Below are positions 63,837-64,000 of a stretch of 64,000 nt of DNA, piece after piece; positions within the stretch are counted from its first letter, which is position 1; each line of letters begins with the position of its first letter. The stretch is taken from assembly GCF_029960785.1 (NCBI RefSeq), contig NZ_JASBQE010000029.1, positions 1-64,000 on the forward strand. Direction: 5' to 3'. The translations under genes and the position numbers were made by a program. The DNA is from Polyangium sp. 15x6. GTDB taxonomy: Bacteria > Myxococcota_A > Polyangia > Polyangiales > Polyangiaceae. The notes beneath the pieces were generated by a model. The model saw only the letters and a list, made by a program, of their open reading frames with translations, was not told the DNA's origin and did no database searches.

Positions 63837-64000
63837 TCAATCCCCCGTCTCTCCACTGCCCGGCGGATACACATGCCTCCGCCCCCACGGGTCCTCGACC
63901 GTCCGCCGCCCGTCTTCCCCTTCCGCGCCCAGATACCCCGGCCCGATCGGCACTTTCCCGTAGCCGCCCGGGATATCCAGCACGTACGTCGGCTGCGCGA
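63837..64000 (-). CDS. C-terminus of a lysine 2,3-aminomutase family protein, partial
   Basis: The last 54 codons of a minus-strand gene run off the window end. The sequence begins AQPTYVLDIPGGYGKVPIGP and ends near PPGSGETGD. The PTYVLDIPGGYGKVP-type motif is typical of the C-terminal part of the KamA/lysine 2,3-aminomutase family, radical-SAM PLP enzymes that interconvert lysine and beta-lysine. Which family member it is (KamA, EpmB or another) cannot be decided from this tail. Confidence 0.75.
   Translation of the reverse strand, partial: AQPTYVLDIPGGYGKVPIGPGYLGAEGEDGRRTVEDPWGRRHVYPPGSGETGD

Overview
The window looks like chromosomal DNA of a large-genome myxobacterium of the Polyangiales (Polyangium/Sorangium type). 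This is inferred from the very G/C-rich sequence with G/C third codon positions, six Hanks-type Ser/Thr kinase-like genes in 64 kb, an FHA-sigma54 activator, a MYXO-CTERM-like tail, and many secreted lipoproteins with Gly/Ser-rich or Cys-rich regions. No phage, insertion sequence, CRISPR array, tRNA or rRNA gene was seen.

Layout. 1-6.5 kb: a truncated Cys-rich lipoprotein, a DUF5522-like zinc protein beside efp (elongation factor P), a membrane TPR protein, an esterase-type lipoprotein pair and a kinase. 6.5-16.1 kb: a hairpin-rich gap, a probably frameshifted lipoprotein, a vWA lipoprotein, a membrane protein, the 5-oxoprolinase genes pxpA and a fused pxpB-pxpC, a lipoprotein, an M49-like metallopeptidase and an RlmI-like methyltransferase. 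16.2-24.8 kb (minus strand mostly): a kinase, an M20 peptidase, lpxA, a SIMPL protein, a PEGA pseudokinase and two lipoproteins. 25.0-32.2 kb (plus strand): glgC, a PPP-type phosphatase, a TPR membrane protein, prmA-rsmE, and then a translationally coupled cytosolic histidine kinase and response regulator whose output domain looks like a PD-(D/E)xK nuclease. 32.2-41.9 kb: a PAS-STAS sensor, an FAD oxidoreductase, a ferritin-like lipoprotein, an amidohydrolase, a GH105-like hydrolase, an S51-like peptidase and a YheT-like hydrolase. 41.9-49.4 kb: tandemly duplicated Cys-rich lipoproteins behind a 1024-residue kinase-STAND ATPase fusion, an alcohol dehydrogenase and another lipoprotein. 49.6-57.6 kb: a plus-strand signalling run (kinase, TPR protein, lipoprotein, FHA-sigma54 activator), a MYXO-CTERM-like protein, a DUF2490 protein and a kinase with a DCG motif. 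57.9-60.3 kb is gene-poor, with a broken gene fragment and one methyltransferase. 60.3-64 kb: a FadL-type porin with a coupled Cys-rich lipoprotein, a 43-bp minisatellite, a small cytosolic protein and the C-terminus of a lysine 2,3-aminomutase family enzyme.

The strongest candidate for an undescribed system is the histidine kinase plus receiver-nuclease pair at 29714-32190, with four GACAAAC direct repeats just upstream. Next come the kinase-STAND ATPase with its duplicated lipoproteins (the duplicate still carries the last 14 codons of the neighbouring hydrolase gene) and the perfectly periodic 43-bp repeat array at 62663-63161.
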